Positions 20,601-29,013 of a stretch of 64,000 bases of DNA are shown here, in pieces; positions within the stretch are counted from its first letter, which is position 1, and every line of letters starts with the position of its first letter. The DNA lies in NCBI GenBank assembly GCA_013416635.1, contig JACCHT010000002.1:248001-312000 (forward strand). The letters are read 5' to 3'. The translations under genes and the position numbers were made by a program. The notes beneath the pieces are model-generated. The model saw only the letters and a list, made by a program, of their open reading frames with translations, did no database searches and was not told where the DNA came from. Source of the DNA: Candidatus Thiodubiliella endoseptemdiera. GTDB lineage: Bacteria > Pseudomonadota > Gammaproteobacteria > PS1 > Pseudothioglobaceae.

Positions 20601-22088
20601 GCTATTTTTTGCGCCTACTTCGATAGCCGCTGTTACTGCCTGGGTATCCATCCAAACCACTTGTTTTTCAAGCTTGCCATCTTTATACAATCTATAGCCT
20701 TCTGCTCTATTTGAGCTATTATCATAGGCAGAATGAATCATTAAAGTATATTTATTGTCACTCTGGCTTAATTCTAATAAAGGTCTTCTTAAAGGTAAAT
20801 TGGCTTGGGTGTTTTGATCCTGTTGGATGTCATCATCTGTTTTTTCTTTCTCCTTATCAATGACATTTTGAGTCACAGTATAAGTGCCTTGGTATTCTTT
20901 CCATGCGTCCATCCAGCCATTAGAACCAGGTGCTCTAGTTTGACACCATGCTGTATAAGGCCAGCCTTGACATTCATAAGCTTTGGACTCATAAAATATT
21001 TTGTCTCCAGCAGCATAAATTTTTTGATTTGACCAATAATTAACCTGGTTTGGATCAATACTGACGGTTGCTGTTCCACCGTCAGTACTCCAAGCACTAG
21101 ATGACAACAGTCCTCCTGGAGCATAGGCAGGAGAAGCACACCAAGCGCCCCCTTGCCCCCAAGCCCTACAAGTATATTCAATACCATCTTTAACCACTTT
21201 ATCACCTGCTTTATAGGCAACATTTGGTAAATATTGGTTGGTTTTTACAACATTCACTGCGGTAACTTCCGAACTTTTAATACCAGTTTTTTTATTGGCG
21301 TCAGCATCAGCTTTTAAAGCCGTTTTAAAACTCTCTCTAAACTGCGCCAATACAGCAGTATCTTGATTGCTGTCAATACTTGAATAAAGCTCAGTAGAAA
21401 CCTCTTTAATGCTTTTTTTACTGTCGTGTTGCAATTCAGATAAGCCTGACATTAGCGAAGAATAGATCATTTGATTTTTTTCAGAATTGTCCACCGCTTG
21501 GGTATCGTCTAAATTAACTGGCATAGTGTCGAACAGGTTTAAGTCTGTTGGTGCTGACGCACCCAATAATTTAGTCACTACCTTTTTAGAAGTGTCGTCT
21601 CTGGCTGTTTTTGAAAAGTCATTTTTAGCCTCAAGTGCTTCAACCACAATATCAGTTGCCGCAGTAATGGCAACTTCTTTGATCTCACCTTCGGTTAAAT
21701 AGGTAATACTGCGAATAGGGTCTACTATCTCAGTTTTAGCAGCTGCTTCTGCCTCTTCGTCAGTTTTTCCGACCGCCTTGGCTTGCCTAAACTTTGCCTC
21801 ATCAATATATTTACCCTCAGTTGCCTCAACAATATAGGACTTGTAGCCATAAGTAATATCTTTTGCCAAAAATGTATAATGCCCTTTGTCGTCAGTATGC
21901 GTCTGGCCTATGCGTTCTTTGCTGTTATCCTCTTTGATACCATACAAAACCACTATGCCATTTTGAATATAGTTAGTATGAGCAACACCCGTAATACCAG
22001 GTGTTGAATCGCCTCCGCCTCCGCCACAAGAAGATAAAGTTAGCATTAAAGTAATTATTAGACTGATTTTATTCATTTTTTCGCACAC
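14688..22088 (-). CDS. Giant multidomain chitinase lipoprotein (CBM, GH18, GH19-like)
   Basis: 2,466 residues. Lipoprotein signal LTLSSC with Cys at residue 21, then a glycine run. Two CBM5/12-type chitin-binding modules near 285-335 and 348-400 (aromatic AGDKVVKDGIEYTCR, AGDKIFYESKAYECQGW). Fibronectin-like region about 645-735, Gly/Thr linker, GH18 chitinase about 776-1110 with catalytic DGLDVDYE near 895. Helical region about 1110-1340, linker, then about 1360-2040 unrecognised. C-terminal GH19-like domain about 2100-2466 with AFLAQSMKET (catalytic Glu) and GCGWWGRGVIQTTGRENFG. Translation may start at the ATG at 22076, since GGAG lies about 10 bases before it. A MITE sits 12 bases before the start, and the type II secretion operon follows beyond an IS. 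Confidence 0.9.
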   Translation of the reverse strand: MCEKMNKISLIITLMLTLSSCGGGGGDSTPGITGVAHTNYIQNGIVVLYGIKEDNSKERIGQTHTDDKGHYTFLAKDITYGYKSYIVEATEGKYIDEAKFRQAKAVGKTDEEAEAAAKTEIVDPIRSITYLTEGEIKEVAITAATDIVVEALEAKNDFSKTARDDTSKKVVTKLLGASAPTDLNLFDTMPVNLDDTQAVDNSEKNQMIYSSLMSGLSELQHDSKKSIKEVSTELYSSIDSNQDTAVLAQFRESFKTALKADADANKKTGIKSSEVTAVNVVKTNQYLPNVAYKAGDKVVKDGIEYTCRAWGQGGAWCASPAYAPGGLLSSSAWSTDGGTATVSIDPNQVNYWSNQKIYAAGDKIFYESKAYECQGWPYTAWCQTRAPGSNGWMDAWKEYQGTYTVTQNVIDKEKEKTDDDIQQDQNTQANLPLRRPLLELSQSDNKYTLMIHSAYDNSSNRAEGYRLYKDGKLEKQVVWMDTQAVTAAIEVGAKNSKAHRFFVKTYTSSSSATGIIESESSTVQLVEAIKTVTADTNQTQSLLTLNLTAFTGKVGQASSAKIFVNGGDGDGDIVVVSGDGSVAGVTSHVGYGQFNNFFFVNPVAVGSTSITVKKQASSDGTFKESNLITLPVTITAATTTGTNSNKKPGQPVISTISTSAAANEDFTLTWNMWWGENATTAKLYKDGVLIKTVNTTDFKTNKHAQMGGFGYVNATSENGSTHKFKVELCNGTVCTSSNERSVTFVAQNSGGTGGTGSTGGTGGTTNPPPIDNNFEFQTDHFAVGYYPTWSATWFSKASAANSKMVNIDPLYTHLVISFVKPDIAYTSNSFTGTGIQFNSEFSAVKEGIKQLKAKGVKVLLAVGGATYNNWTALANGTGGHRQAFVDLITDLDLDGLDVDYEINGSDHNNLEQYVKSIQALYSITQQTNTKLSIAGWSTGGDCTAATQSSDYNCQNKVSFWGGNAGRERQVFKMMKDQGLDPNIVFDYVSIMSYDGGFMRFDPVNAYKNYRDIYTGKLAVGFELPKEGWGGAELVSSNADAASCDVTGGKSSMLAGDSYQIFGSKKEYSVERIINNTILEENDANKGGIMLWSMYKSVGSPSACSKALDYDKFNISARKYLKGTRLTRDERLSNDINALHNQIQGFKTTSKFTTLQANAATLDGFTLDFSAIDSKITSANNAFSGVKDVALKTTLETHLQAINSAFNEQQSKYNDALLIKTELDRTKIVYENLKIKVSAGISAMQTNLDADIVTAQARVIFNDDTTTGVQAVIDIQKGLINTFKAKVVTEKTALEASLHAITEYSATNLQALEILEQAYIAKENSLKNELAALVSVAIVEINKVKPDDKKVTEGGTGTQPPSTGGGTTGTVSEVNILNLFTQKTEQNGTGFIITLTYTKDREINFRNAKIVISGSTRYNPDLSSTAMSWVNPTESYAYDATTEKMLTTMTFDTFNEKWVDTLFEGKGSTIILKAWPTGDIDLDNIKIVQITPGKSTVEYEDPAEAKTIRANPVSLVVKGWPSTLAMGSVTDNDFGLNQKFFESKVDSIFKYEGDGFGDRGDVIEPIVTTQTIRQAREIEALDGDNKTRVMPTLVVYTANGSGGGLAPNDIKTNYKTENSIDYDNNTVLADSNLVKHFRNTIRMVANMQANKDADHPVPATIVLDADLFGEWQKNKLNGTFQNEYCGGAADIDCATYKAIKIREAMLVAIEIEKDYAVKKYSDSAANVTKTESVGSLNVVYDLDAIKARITDVNIRNNIKGWVQSQNFMIKEFGPDVAFGWVINLWNPGSAHWVHKQYKGERDVWESASKGVAVFTKWIGAYDDNAYRPDFLTFDKYERDGFGAAGKPSYAFSSRAWDNYLMYVKQVTDFIDTPAMLWQIPGGHMATKTEDLTGASRLCSGNDTANCFRHLDTGTHGGHSASGGSYFMGDKKIGADIANIRDDVLNIGLSGVHYGNGVTNVESLLRQHDSGHDWGVSQLRHAAASNAFAILWGGGETTGSIPISTNKTGGYNWLKKKIVAYQDKGKIPLYHKKENSVTGGSNDLTSVAALNAKLTNQETITNVNTNIFLYNTGTQWIPSTVYNWEDFLAALKSMHNTGIAGNKYWLFDESDSDDKKQKYAKVAIAAFLAQSMKETIQYNACDENSWQFLKDSSVPSVAKSIARGDFIVDQPMDAACGQVGQNYANYGVDSAGVDNPYSCPRTPKMEVTANTNAKYYGAAAPIFAAPDSVLEDLGLLVDGKPGRWEDGGDCDDVARGPGFQEPTKEGWLREECRVYKGQKGGSLVWDGTSQRSLEGCGWWGRGVIQTTGRENFGKLNHYLGRSHVDKDLLGTYVDWAGGSIKVENPPENPLYADMDLCANPQLVCSSTKNKEVKWIAGLFFWINSVQAYNTDTGKYKDWDYQTELKKYVDSDFGKTNYHPVNNISFIDSVSGIVNRGCPDNECTTGTIDGKLERFNNFKKAIKALGIDI

Positions 22089-22100
22089 TCCATAGTATAA

Positions 22101-22261
22101 GAGACCTTTGCATAAATATGAATAATCATCAAAACGCCATCTTTCATCAAATTACAAACTTTTTAAAAACACCCTTAGCCCTGCTAGGAGTGGATTTAAA
22201 AAATTTCCAATTTAATAAAATCTGTCATTTTGCTAATCATCCCTATTTATGCAAAGGTCTC
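22101..22261 (+). repeat. 161-bp MITE, copy 5 (orientation A)
   Basis: Full-length copy, TATAA on both sides. It sits 12 bases upstream of the chitinase reading frame, so any original promoter for that gene has been pushed 166 bases away or replaced. Confidence 0.97.
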
Positions 22262-22387
22262 TATAAGAATTTAGACAAATTATACTCTGATTTTTAGAAA
22301 CAAAAGGAGACCTTTGCATAAATCAACCCAAACCCACCAACATGGTAAAATAACACCCATCTAAAAACAGCCACAAAAATCAAAAAA

Positions 22388-23208
22388 ATGTCCTGGAAAC
22401 AAACAGCCCAAAACTCATTTGCAGACTCTCTTGTCGTTGAACACAAATCCCTATCAGAACTAGACATGTGCATAACATTATCAATTGGCCTGAGATAGAA
22501 CAAACACTTTCAAACCTGTATTCATCCAAGCGAGGTCACCCAGCTACCACCACTAATGATGTTCAAGATTCTCATTCTTCAAGCTTGGTACGGCCTAAGT
22601 GATGAGGCTTAAGAACAAATTGCCAGAGATTTAATGTTTAGAAGGTTTATGATTGTCTTATCGAAATTGCCAGACCATTCCAGCATTTGCGTTTAGGCAA
22701 TTACTAAATAAATAGGATGATATAGAAAATCATCAAACGCATTTTCATCAAATTAAAACTTTTAAAACACCCTTAGCCTGCTAAGGGTGATTTTAAAAAT
22801 TTCAATTTAATAAAATCTGTCATTTTGCTAATCATCCTATTTATGCAAAGGTCTCTTGATGTTAGCAAAACCAAAACCTGCGGGCAAGTCTTTGCTGATA
22901 GCGCTTACGCCAACAAAAGAAATGACAAACAGTTGGGCAAACAAAACAATAAAGTCTTGCATCGAGCCTACAGAAACACACCACTCACAAACAAACAAAA
23001 ACAAGACAACAGACAACGCTCATCTGTTCGCTACATTGTTGAGCGAACCTTTGGGTTGCTCAAACTTCATCATGGCTTAGGCAAGGCAAGATACCTTGGA
23101 TTAGAGAGAAACAAGACCCGAGCACAACTGATTGCCATGAGTCATAATCTTAAAACAGGGATGAATATTTTTAAACAGATGCGAGAACTGCAGGATTGTT
23201 GCGTCTAA
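22388..23208 (+). pseudogene. IS5-like DDE transposase, interrupted
   Basis: N-terminal part starts MSWKQTAQNSFADSLVVEHK and breaks down in stops; DLMFRRF and SKLPDHSSI follow in other frames. A degenerate MITE (22697-22855) replaces the middle. The C-terminal part is intact: FADSAYANKRND (second Asp), SSVRYIVERTFGLLKLHHG (catalytic Glu) and KTRAQLIAMSHNLKTG, typical of the IS4/IS5 superfamily. The first catalytic Asp region is missing, so it cannot act alone. Confidence 0.8.
22697..22855 (+). repeat. Degenerate MITE inside the IS5-like element
   Basis: About 159 bp related to the 161-bp MITE. The right end (TTTATGCAAAGGTCTC) is perfect, while the left end and interior carry many one-base losses. 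It lies in the middle of the transposase gene, where it replaces part of the coding sequence. Confidence 0.8.
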
Positions 23209-23420
23209 TGGTTGGAATAAAGGTAAAAATAGGCGGGAAATCGCCAAGAAATGCAAACAATCGGCCTTGTTTTTGGGTTTTGAAGAAAGTGAGAATAATT
23301 TTGAAAAATCTTTTTTGAAAAATTACAAGAGTTGGGATTAAATCAATAAATTATGAATTACGCAAAGGTCTCAAAAGATATAATGGCACCCCAAAAACCC
23401 AAAGTGTATAATATTGATTA

Positions 23421-24278
23421 ATGCAAAACTATCACATAATTAATCGCAAAGTCGCTTTATTGGTTACTATATTGCTGTTAGTCTTAGCAGGGTTTCAGTC
23501 CTTTCAGTTGGGGCAGAAATTCTTATATGGAGGAGGTGCAATTCGTCCTCTCACTCAGCAAGCGATGCATCAGGAAAACAGCACGCCGAGATTAGACTTG
23601 CCTGATAAGTTGTTTGGAAGTGTGGGTTCAGCTATTAAGCCCCATAAGCTAATTAGGAAAACACGCCTGAATTTAACTTTGATTGGAGTTTTAAGTCAAC
23701 AAAAAAATGCTTTGGCAATTATTAAGCAGGACAATAAAGAAAAAATTTACAAAATTAATGATGAAATTAATGCGGTGGCATATGTTAAAGCCATTTATTC
23801 AAAATATATTGTTATCAATCATAATGGTAATGATGAGAAATTGAGCATAAAGCATAAAGCAGTTCCTATGGAACGGGCAAAAAAAGAACGCAAACCAAGA
23901 AAGAAAAAAATGGCCAACGCTCAAAAAATCAATGACAACTCAATTGATCAAAATGGAGTTATCGTTATTGAAACTAGAGATAAGTTAAAATTAAAAAAAA
24001 TACTTGGTAGCCCAGAAAAGATGTTGTCTGTTATCTCTGTGCAGCCTAATTATAGAGATGGCGATCTATATGGGTTTAAGCTTAATCCTGGGAAGGAAAA
24101 AGTTTTGTTTAAAAAAATTGGATTGCAATCTGGCGATGTTATTTTAGAGGTTAACGGGATTTCGTTAGACAACTGGTTTAAACTGGTTCCCGCAAGACTG
24201 GAAATGTCGAAACAAAACTTTGATCTAGTAATTAAACGCAAAAATCAAATGCATTTTTTATCCATCAACCTAAAATAA
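23421..24278 (+). CDS. gspC: Type II secretion inner-membrane protein GspC
   Basis: 285 residues. One N-terminal membrane segment (VALLVTILLLVLAGF), the homology region around LNLTLIGVLSQQKNALAII, and a C-terminal PDZ-like domain (IGLQSGDVILEVNGISLDN). GspC links the secretin GspD to the inner-membrane platform and helps choose substrates. First gene of the gsp operon, starting 48 bases after the IS5-like element. TATAAT-like hexamers occur at 23379 and 23407 but no good -35 is visible. Confidence 0.88.
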   Translation: MQNYHIINRKVALLVTILLLVLAGFQSFQLGQKFLYGGGAIRPLTQQAMHQENSTPRLDLPDKLFGSVGSAIKPHKLIRKTRLNLTLIGVLSQQKNALAIIKQDNKEKIYKINDEINAVAYVKAIYSKYIVINHNGNDEKLSIKHKAVPMERAKKERKPRKKKMANAQKINDNSIDQNGVIVIETRDKLKLKKILGSPEKMLSVISVQPNYRDGDLYGFKLNPGKEKVLFKKIGLQSGDVILEVNGISLDNWFKLVPARLEMSKQNFDLVIKRKNQMHFLSINLK

Positions 24279-24281
24279 AAT

Positions 24282-24442
24282 GAGACCTTTGCATAAATAT
24301 GAATAATCATCAAAACGCCATCTTTCATCAAATTACAAACTTTTTAAAAACACCCTTAGCCCTGCTAGGAGTGGATTTAAAAAATTTCCAATTTAATAAA
24401 ATCTGTCATTTTGCTAATCATCCCTATTTATGCAAAGGTCTC
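24282..24442 (+). repeat. 161-bp MITE, copy 6 (orientation A)
   Basis: Full-length copy between gspC and gspD with AAAAT on both sides. The repeat is open in the gspD frame for its whole length, which creates a false 50-codon extension of gspD. Confidence 0.97.
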
Positions 24443-24448
24443 AAAATA

Positions 24449-26356
24449 ATGAAAAAAAAATCAATTACACTTATCACTCTTTTTACTACTGCTTTTTTTA
24501 CCTTGTCTGTTAATGCACTAACACTTAACCTAAAAAATGTGCGTTTGAAAACTTTAATTAACACCGTTTCTGAGGTAACAGGAAAAAACTTTATTGTCGA
24601 TCCGAGAGTTAGAGGCAAAATTAATGTCGTTAGTACGCAGGAAATTGATGATGATGAGTTCTATCATTTGTTTTTATCAATCTTACAAGTGCATGGTTAT
24701 ATTGTGATTGAAGGTGAAGGGTTTTCTAAAATTTTGCCACAGTCTAATACCAAAAATAATTCCGCCCAACTATCAAATTTGGCTAATGACAGTATTGTTA
24801 CCACTGTTATCCCAATTAAAAATGTGGCCGCTGGTCAAATGGTTGCTATTTTGCGACCTATTGTGTCCAAATATGGGCACCTTGCTGCTTACACCCCTTC
24901 CAATACCATTGTTGTCATTGATACGCGCGCTAACTTGGTTCGTTTGAAAGAAATTATTAACCAACTAGATACAGAAATTGATGATGACTATGAATTAATG
25001 CCTTTGGTGAATGCTTCTGCAGATGAAGTGGCAAAAATTATTAAATCCTTATTGCCTAAAAATGTAAAGCAAGCGGCTAACCCGTTAACCATTGCAATTG
25101 ATAAAAGCAACAATCAATTGATTGTTGGTGGCGCACCCGCAAAGCGACTTAAAGTGCGATTCTTGGTCAAAGAATTAGATAAAGAGTCTGATAGAGGTGG
25201 GGATACTGTGGTGGTATACTTGAAATACGCCAAAGCCAAGGACATTTTGCCCGTTTTGCAGAGTATTGGTAAACAATTGATAGAAGGAGGTAAAAAAAGC
25301 ATTAAACAAACCATTAATATTCAAGCGGATGATGCGACTAATTCTATTATTGTTACCGCACCTAGTATGATTTTTAGCAATATTAAAAATGTGATCTCTA
25401 AATTAGATATCCGTCGTGCACAAGTTTTGATAGAGGCTATTATTGCTGAGGTGAGCATAGATAATATTGAAGAGTTTGGCGTTCAGTGGGCCTCTTCTGG
25501 TAATGACGGAAGGGCGGTTGGGTTAATCGACTTCACCGGCTCTTTATCGTCAGCATTGTCCAGTAGCAAGCCTACACTTAGCAAAGGTGCCAATATTGCC
25601 ATTGGAAAATATAATTCCAGCACTAAAAAGGGCTTTGCTGCCATTTTGACGGCACTTAATCAGCAAGGTGATGTCAATATTCTATCCACACCTTCAATTG
25701 TGACTATTGACAATGAAGAAGCCTCTATCCTGGTAGGCGAAGAAGTGCCTTTTATTACCAATAAACAAATTGTCAGTGGCAATTCAAATCCTTTTCAAAA
25801 TTTTGAACGCAAAGACATTGGCATTAAGCTCAAAGTAAAACCGCAAATCAATAATGGCGATACCATTAAATTAGAGATAGAGCAAGAAATATCCAAGGTA
25901 ACCAAACAAGGAGCCGCCTCTGATTTGGTCACTTCAAAAAGAACGATTAAGACCTCTGTTATGGTAGCTGATAATAAAATATTGGTGCTTGGCGGGCTGA
26001 TTGATGATACTGTTGTTACAACGCAATCAAGCGTGCCGTTGTTGGGCGATATCCCCATCTTGGGTGAGTTGTTTAAATATTCAAGCGAGAAAAAAGTGAA
26101 AAAGAATTTATTGATTTTTATCCATCCTACCATTCTGACAGACCAGTTGGTTGCTGATCAAGTAAGTATGGAAAAATACAACTATATTTATCAGAAACAA
26201 CTCTTGAATGGCGGCGCCACATTACCCAAGCGCCTAGAAAAATCAACGGATTTCCCAAAATCAATAAAACTACCCGTAGTGAGAAAATCAATAAAACCCT
26301 TAACATTTATTAACGAATACAAAGATGAATATGAGGACATAGAATATGATGAATAG
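24449..26356 (+). CDS. gspD: Type II secretion outer-membrane secretin GspD
   Basis: 635 residues from the ATG at 24449; the longer open frame from 24299 is MITE sequence and is rejected because a signal peptide (MKKKSITLITLFTTAFFTLSVNA) begins at 24449. N0 domain (FIVDPRVRGKINVVS), N1-N3 repeats, and the secretin domain with VPLLGDIPILGELF and the C-terminal LLIFIHPTI. It forms the outer-membrane channel. Overlaps gspE by 11 bases. Confidence 0.95.
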   Translation: MKKKSITLITLFTTAFFTLSVNALTLNLKNVRLKTLINTVSEVTGKNFIVDPRVRGKINVVSTQEIDDDEFYHLFLSILQVHGYIVIEGEGFSKILPQSNTKNNSAQLSNLANDSIVTTVIPIKNVAAGQMVAILRPIVSKYGHLAAYTPSNTIVVIDTRANLVRLKEIINQLDTEIDDDYELMPLVNASADEVAKIIKSLLPKNVKQAANPLTIAIDKSNNQLIVGGAPAKRLKVRFLVKELDKESDRGGDTVVVYLKYAKAKDILPVLQSIGKQLIEGGKKSIKQTINIQADDATNSIIVTAPSMIFSNIKNVISKLDIRRAQVLIEAIIAEVSIDNIEEFGVQWASSGNDGRAVGLIDFTGSLSSALSSSKPTLSKGANIAIGKYNSSTKKGFAAILTALNQQGDVNILSTPSIVTIDNEEASILVGEEVPFITNKQIVSGNSNPFQNFERKDIGIKLKVKPQINNGDTIKLEIEQEISKVTKQGAASDLVTSKRTIKTSVMVADNKILVLGGLIDDTVVTTQSSVPLLGDIPILGELFKYSSEKKVKKNLLIFIHPTILTDQLVADQVSMEKYNYIYQKQLLNGGATLPKRLEKSTDFPKSIKLPVVRKSIKPLTFINEYKDEYEDIEYDE

Positions 26357-27806
26357 CACTTTATTGCCCTTTACATTCGCAAAAAAATTTTCAATTTTGC
26401 TTGAAAATATAAATGATCAGCAAACATTAAACTATCATCAATTGCCTAAAACGAGCATCTTGGCAGAAATACAGCGTAAATTTGGCGATTACCAATTAAA
26501 AAACATCACCTTAGAGCAACTTAGACAAAAAATACAGCAAAGTTATGAATTTAGCTCTGTGAAAAACCTAGATCATTTTCAGGACAATGCAGAAAATGAT
26601 GACACTTTAGATGCGATAGCAATGGAATTGCATGAGCCAATGGAATTACTTAATAGTGATGATGAAGCGCCTATTATTCGCTTATTGAATGCTTTATTTG
26701 CACAGGCTATTTTAGAGAAGGCTTCTGATATCCATATAGAGTCTTATGAAGATCGTATTCGTATTCGCATTCGCATTAACGGCACGCTCAAGCAAGTATT
26801 AGAGCCGAATGCAAAAATTGCGCCTTTGCTGGTATCAAGAATCAAAATTATGGCAAAACTGGATATTGCTGAAAAACGCCTACCGCAAGATGGGCGAATT
26901 GCTATTCAATTAGGCGGTAGAGCAGTAGATATGCGTGTTTCTACTATTCCCTCGGGTCGCGGAGAAAAAGTGGTGTTGCGTTTGTTGGATAAACAAGCGG
27001 GGCGTTTGCAACTCAAGCAATTGGGAATGTTAAACTCAACTTATGATGCTGTGTTGAGTTTAATCCATCAACCACATGGGGTGTTATTGGTAACTGGACC
27101 AACAGGATCAGGTAAAACTACTACATTGTATGCGGCACTGGCAGAATTGAATAACGCCAGTCTAAACATCACCACCATTGAAGATCCTGTGGAATATTTT
27201 ATTGATGGCATTAATCAGACGCAAATTAACAACAAGGTTAATATGACCTTTGCCAAAGGTTTGCGAGCCATCCTCAGACAAGATCCTGATATTGTCATGG
27301 TGGGTGAAATTCGTGATAATGAAACTGCACAAATTGCGGTGCAGGCCAGTTTAACGGGTCATTTGGTGTTTTCAACCTTGCATACTAATACCGCAGTTGG
27401 TGCCATTACACGTTTACGAGATATGGGCATAGAGCCATTTTTACTTTCTTCTAGCCTTAGTGGTGTGCTGGCACAACGCCTGATCAGAGTTTTGTGTCAT
27501 CATTGTAAACAACCATATGACGCCGATGTAAGAGAGCAAGAAAAGCTCAGTATTCATAATCCTGTAACTATTCATCAAGCAGTAGGCTGCGAACACTGTA
27601 ATTATACTGGCTATCAGGGGCGCAGTGGATTGTATGAATTGTTAACCATTAACGCAGAAATAAAGACCCTGATTCACAATCAAGCCAGCGAAGATCAAAT
27701 TTTGAGCGCTGCTTGCAATCATTCCACCTTATTTGAGCAAGCCAAACAATTGGTATTAAAGAGCGATACCAGTCTTGATGAGGCAATTAGAGTTGTTTCG
27801 TTATGA
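26346..27806 (+). CDS. gspE: Type II secretion ATPase GspE
   Basis: 486 residues. Walker A GPTGSGKTTT, Asp box TTIEDPVEYF, Walker B LRQDPDIVMVGEIRD, His box GHLVFSTLHTN, and a four-cysteine zinc site (CHHCKQ and CEHCNY). It powers pseudopilus assembly from the cytoplasm. Overlaps gspD and gspF. Confidence 0.96.
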   Translation: MMNSTLLPFTFAKKFSILLENINDQQTLNYHQLPKTSILAEIQRKFGDYQLKNITLEQLRQKIQQSYEFSSVKNLDHFQDNAENDDTLDAIAMELHEPMELLNSDDEAPIIRLLNALFAQAILEKASDIHIESYEDRIRIRIRINGTLKQVLEPNAKIAPLLVSRIKIMAKLDIAEKRLPQDGRIAIQLGGRAVDMRVSTIPSGRGEKVVLRLLDKQAGRLQLKQLGMLNSTYDAVLSLIHQPHGVLLVTGPTGSGKTTTLYAALAELNNASLNITTIEDPVEYFIDGINQTQINNKVNMTFAKGLRAILRQDPDIVMVGEIRDNETAQIAVQASLTGHLVFSTLHTNTAVGAITRLRDMGIEPFLLSSSLSGVLAQRLIRVLCHHCKQPYDADVREQEKLSIHNPVTIHQAVGCEHCNYTGYQGRSGLYELLTINAEIKTLIHNQASEDQILSAACNHSTLFEQAKQLVLKSDTSLDEAIRVVSL

Positions 27807-29011
27807 GTATTTTCGAATATAAAGCCATTGATGCCAACGGTAAAAAAAACACAGGTTTTATTGAAAGTGATACTGAAAAATCCGCCCGCCAACAACTACA
27901 GAGTCAACAACTTACTTTATTAGAGGTCAGCAAAAGTCAGCGTAAATTGGGGCGGGCAAACACTTGGTTTGAGGCTAAATTGAGCGTTGCTGATACGGCT
28001 ATTATTACACGCCAACTTGCCTCATTATTGCAAGCAGCAATACCCATTGACGAGGCTTTAAAAACCATTGGATACAATAGTGGCAAAAAACACATTAGAA
28101 AAACGGTTGGGCAAATACGCTCTTCAGTTGTTGAAGGTAAGAGCTTGGCAGAATCTTTGACATTCAACGCCAAAGAGCTACCTTCGTATTTTATCTCCAG
28201 TATTGAGGCAGGTGAACGCACAGGTGAATTAGGGCAAGTATTAGACAAACTTGCTAATGAAATTCAAAATCAGGAAAAATTTAAAAAGAAAATATCCGCC
28301 GCCTTGATTTACCCCATGATGATTAGCATGGTGGCTATTACGGTAGTGGTGCTTTTGTTGATTTTTGTAGTGCCACAGATTGTGAGTGTGTTTGATGACT
28401 CTGATCAGGCTTTGCCACCACTTACAATTGCGGTGATTTCGGCAAGCGATTTTCTTGTTGATAATATTGAGTTAATCGTTAGTTTGTTAATTGCATCATA
28501 TATTGCTGCTAAATTAGCATTGAGACATGAGAATATCAAAAATGCATGGCAGCAATTTTTAGGCAAAATACCCGTCGTGGGTTACCTGCTTATTAATGCT
28601 AATGCCGCACGCTTTTCTCGCACCTTTGCTTTATTACACGAAAGTGGCACGCCTGTGTTACTTGCTTTAACCAATGCTGCCAACTCACTCAGTTATTCAC
28701 CCATGAAACAAGCGGTGCTTATTGCAACAGAAAAAGTGCGAGAAGGCAGCACGATCTTCAAAGCCTTGCAAACACAAAATGCTTTGCCATCTATCACGCT
28801 TTATATGCTTGCTAGTGGTGAAGCCAGCGGGCAATTAAGCGAAATGTTAAACAAATCGGCCGAAAATCAAGAGGCAGACTTAGACAACTATACGACTAAA
28901 ATCATCAGTTTATTTGAACCTTTGATGATTTTATTGATGGGAGGTATTGTATTGTTAATTGTTTTAGCTATACTGTTGCCAATTTTTGAACTTAATCAAA
29001 TTGACTTATAA
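27803..29011 (+). CDS. gspF: Type II secretion inner-membrane platform protein GspF
   Basis: 402 residues with the duplicated T2SSF domain (ITRQLASLLQAAIPIDEAL in the first half, ARTFALLHESGTP-like ARFSRTFALLHESGTPV in the second) and three membrane segments, including VVLLLIFVVPQIVSVF and MGGIVLLIVLAILLPIF. It is the platform around which pseudopilins assemble. 4-base overlap with gspE. Confidence 0.95.
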   Translation: MSIFEYKAIDANGKKNTGFIESDTEKSARQQLQSQQLTLLEVSKSQRKLGRANTWFEAKLSVADTAIITRQLASLLQAAIPIDEALKTIGYNSGKKHIRKTVGQIRSSVVEGKSLAESLTFNAKELPSYFISSIEAGERTGELGQVLDKLANEIQNQEKFKKKISAALIYPMMISMVAITVVVLLLIFVVPQIVSVFDDSDQALPPLTIAVISASDFLVDNIELIVSLLIASYIAAKLALRHENIKNAWQQFLGKIPVVGYLLINANAARFSRTFALLHESGTPVLLALTNAANSLSYSPMKQAVLIATEKVREGSTIFKALQTQNALPSITLYMLASGEASGQLSEMLNKSAENQEADLDNYTTKIISLFEPLMILLMGGIVLLIVLAILLPIFELNQIDL

Positions 29012-29013
29012 AA

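Larger units (their letters stand above)
22307..23372 (+). mobile_element. IS5-like insertion sequence, degenerate; shares ends with the MITE
   Basis: 1,066 bp bounded by GAGACCTTTGCATAAAT and, inverted, GAGACCTTTGCGTAATT, with AAAAG duplicated on both sides. The left end equals the MITE end over 17 bases and the target duplication is also 5 bp, which identifies this family as the likely source of the transposase that moves the MITE. Another truncated copy lies at 34275-34757. Confidence 0.85.

Noticed and set aside
22060-22110. MITE-borne promoter for the chitinase gene
   Set aside because: TATACT lies just outside the MITE but no acceptable -35 is found 16-18 bases upstream within the repeat.
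24299-24448. N-terminal extension of GspD from the upstream ATG
   Set aside because: Those codons are the MITE; the signal peptide begins at 24449. The same holds for the TlpA gene (44528) and for the QueD frame beginning at 40441.
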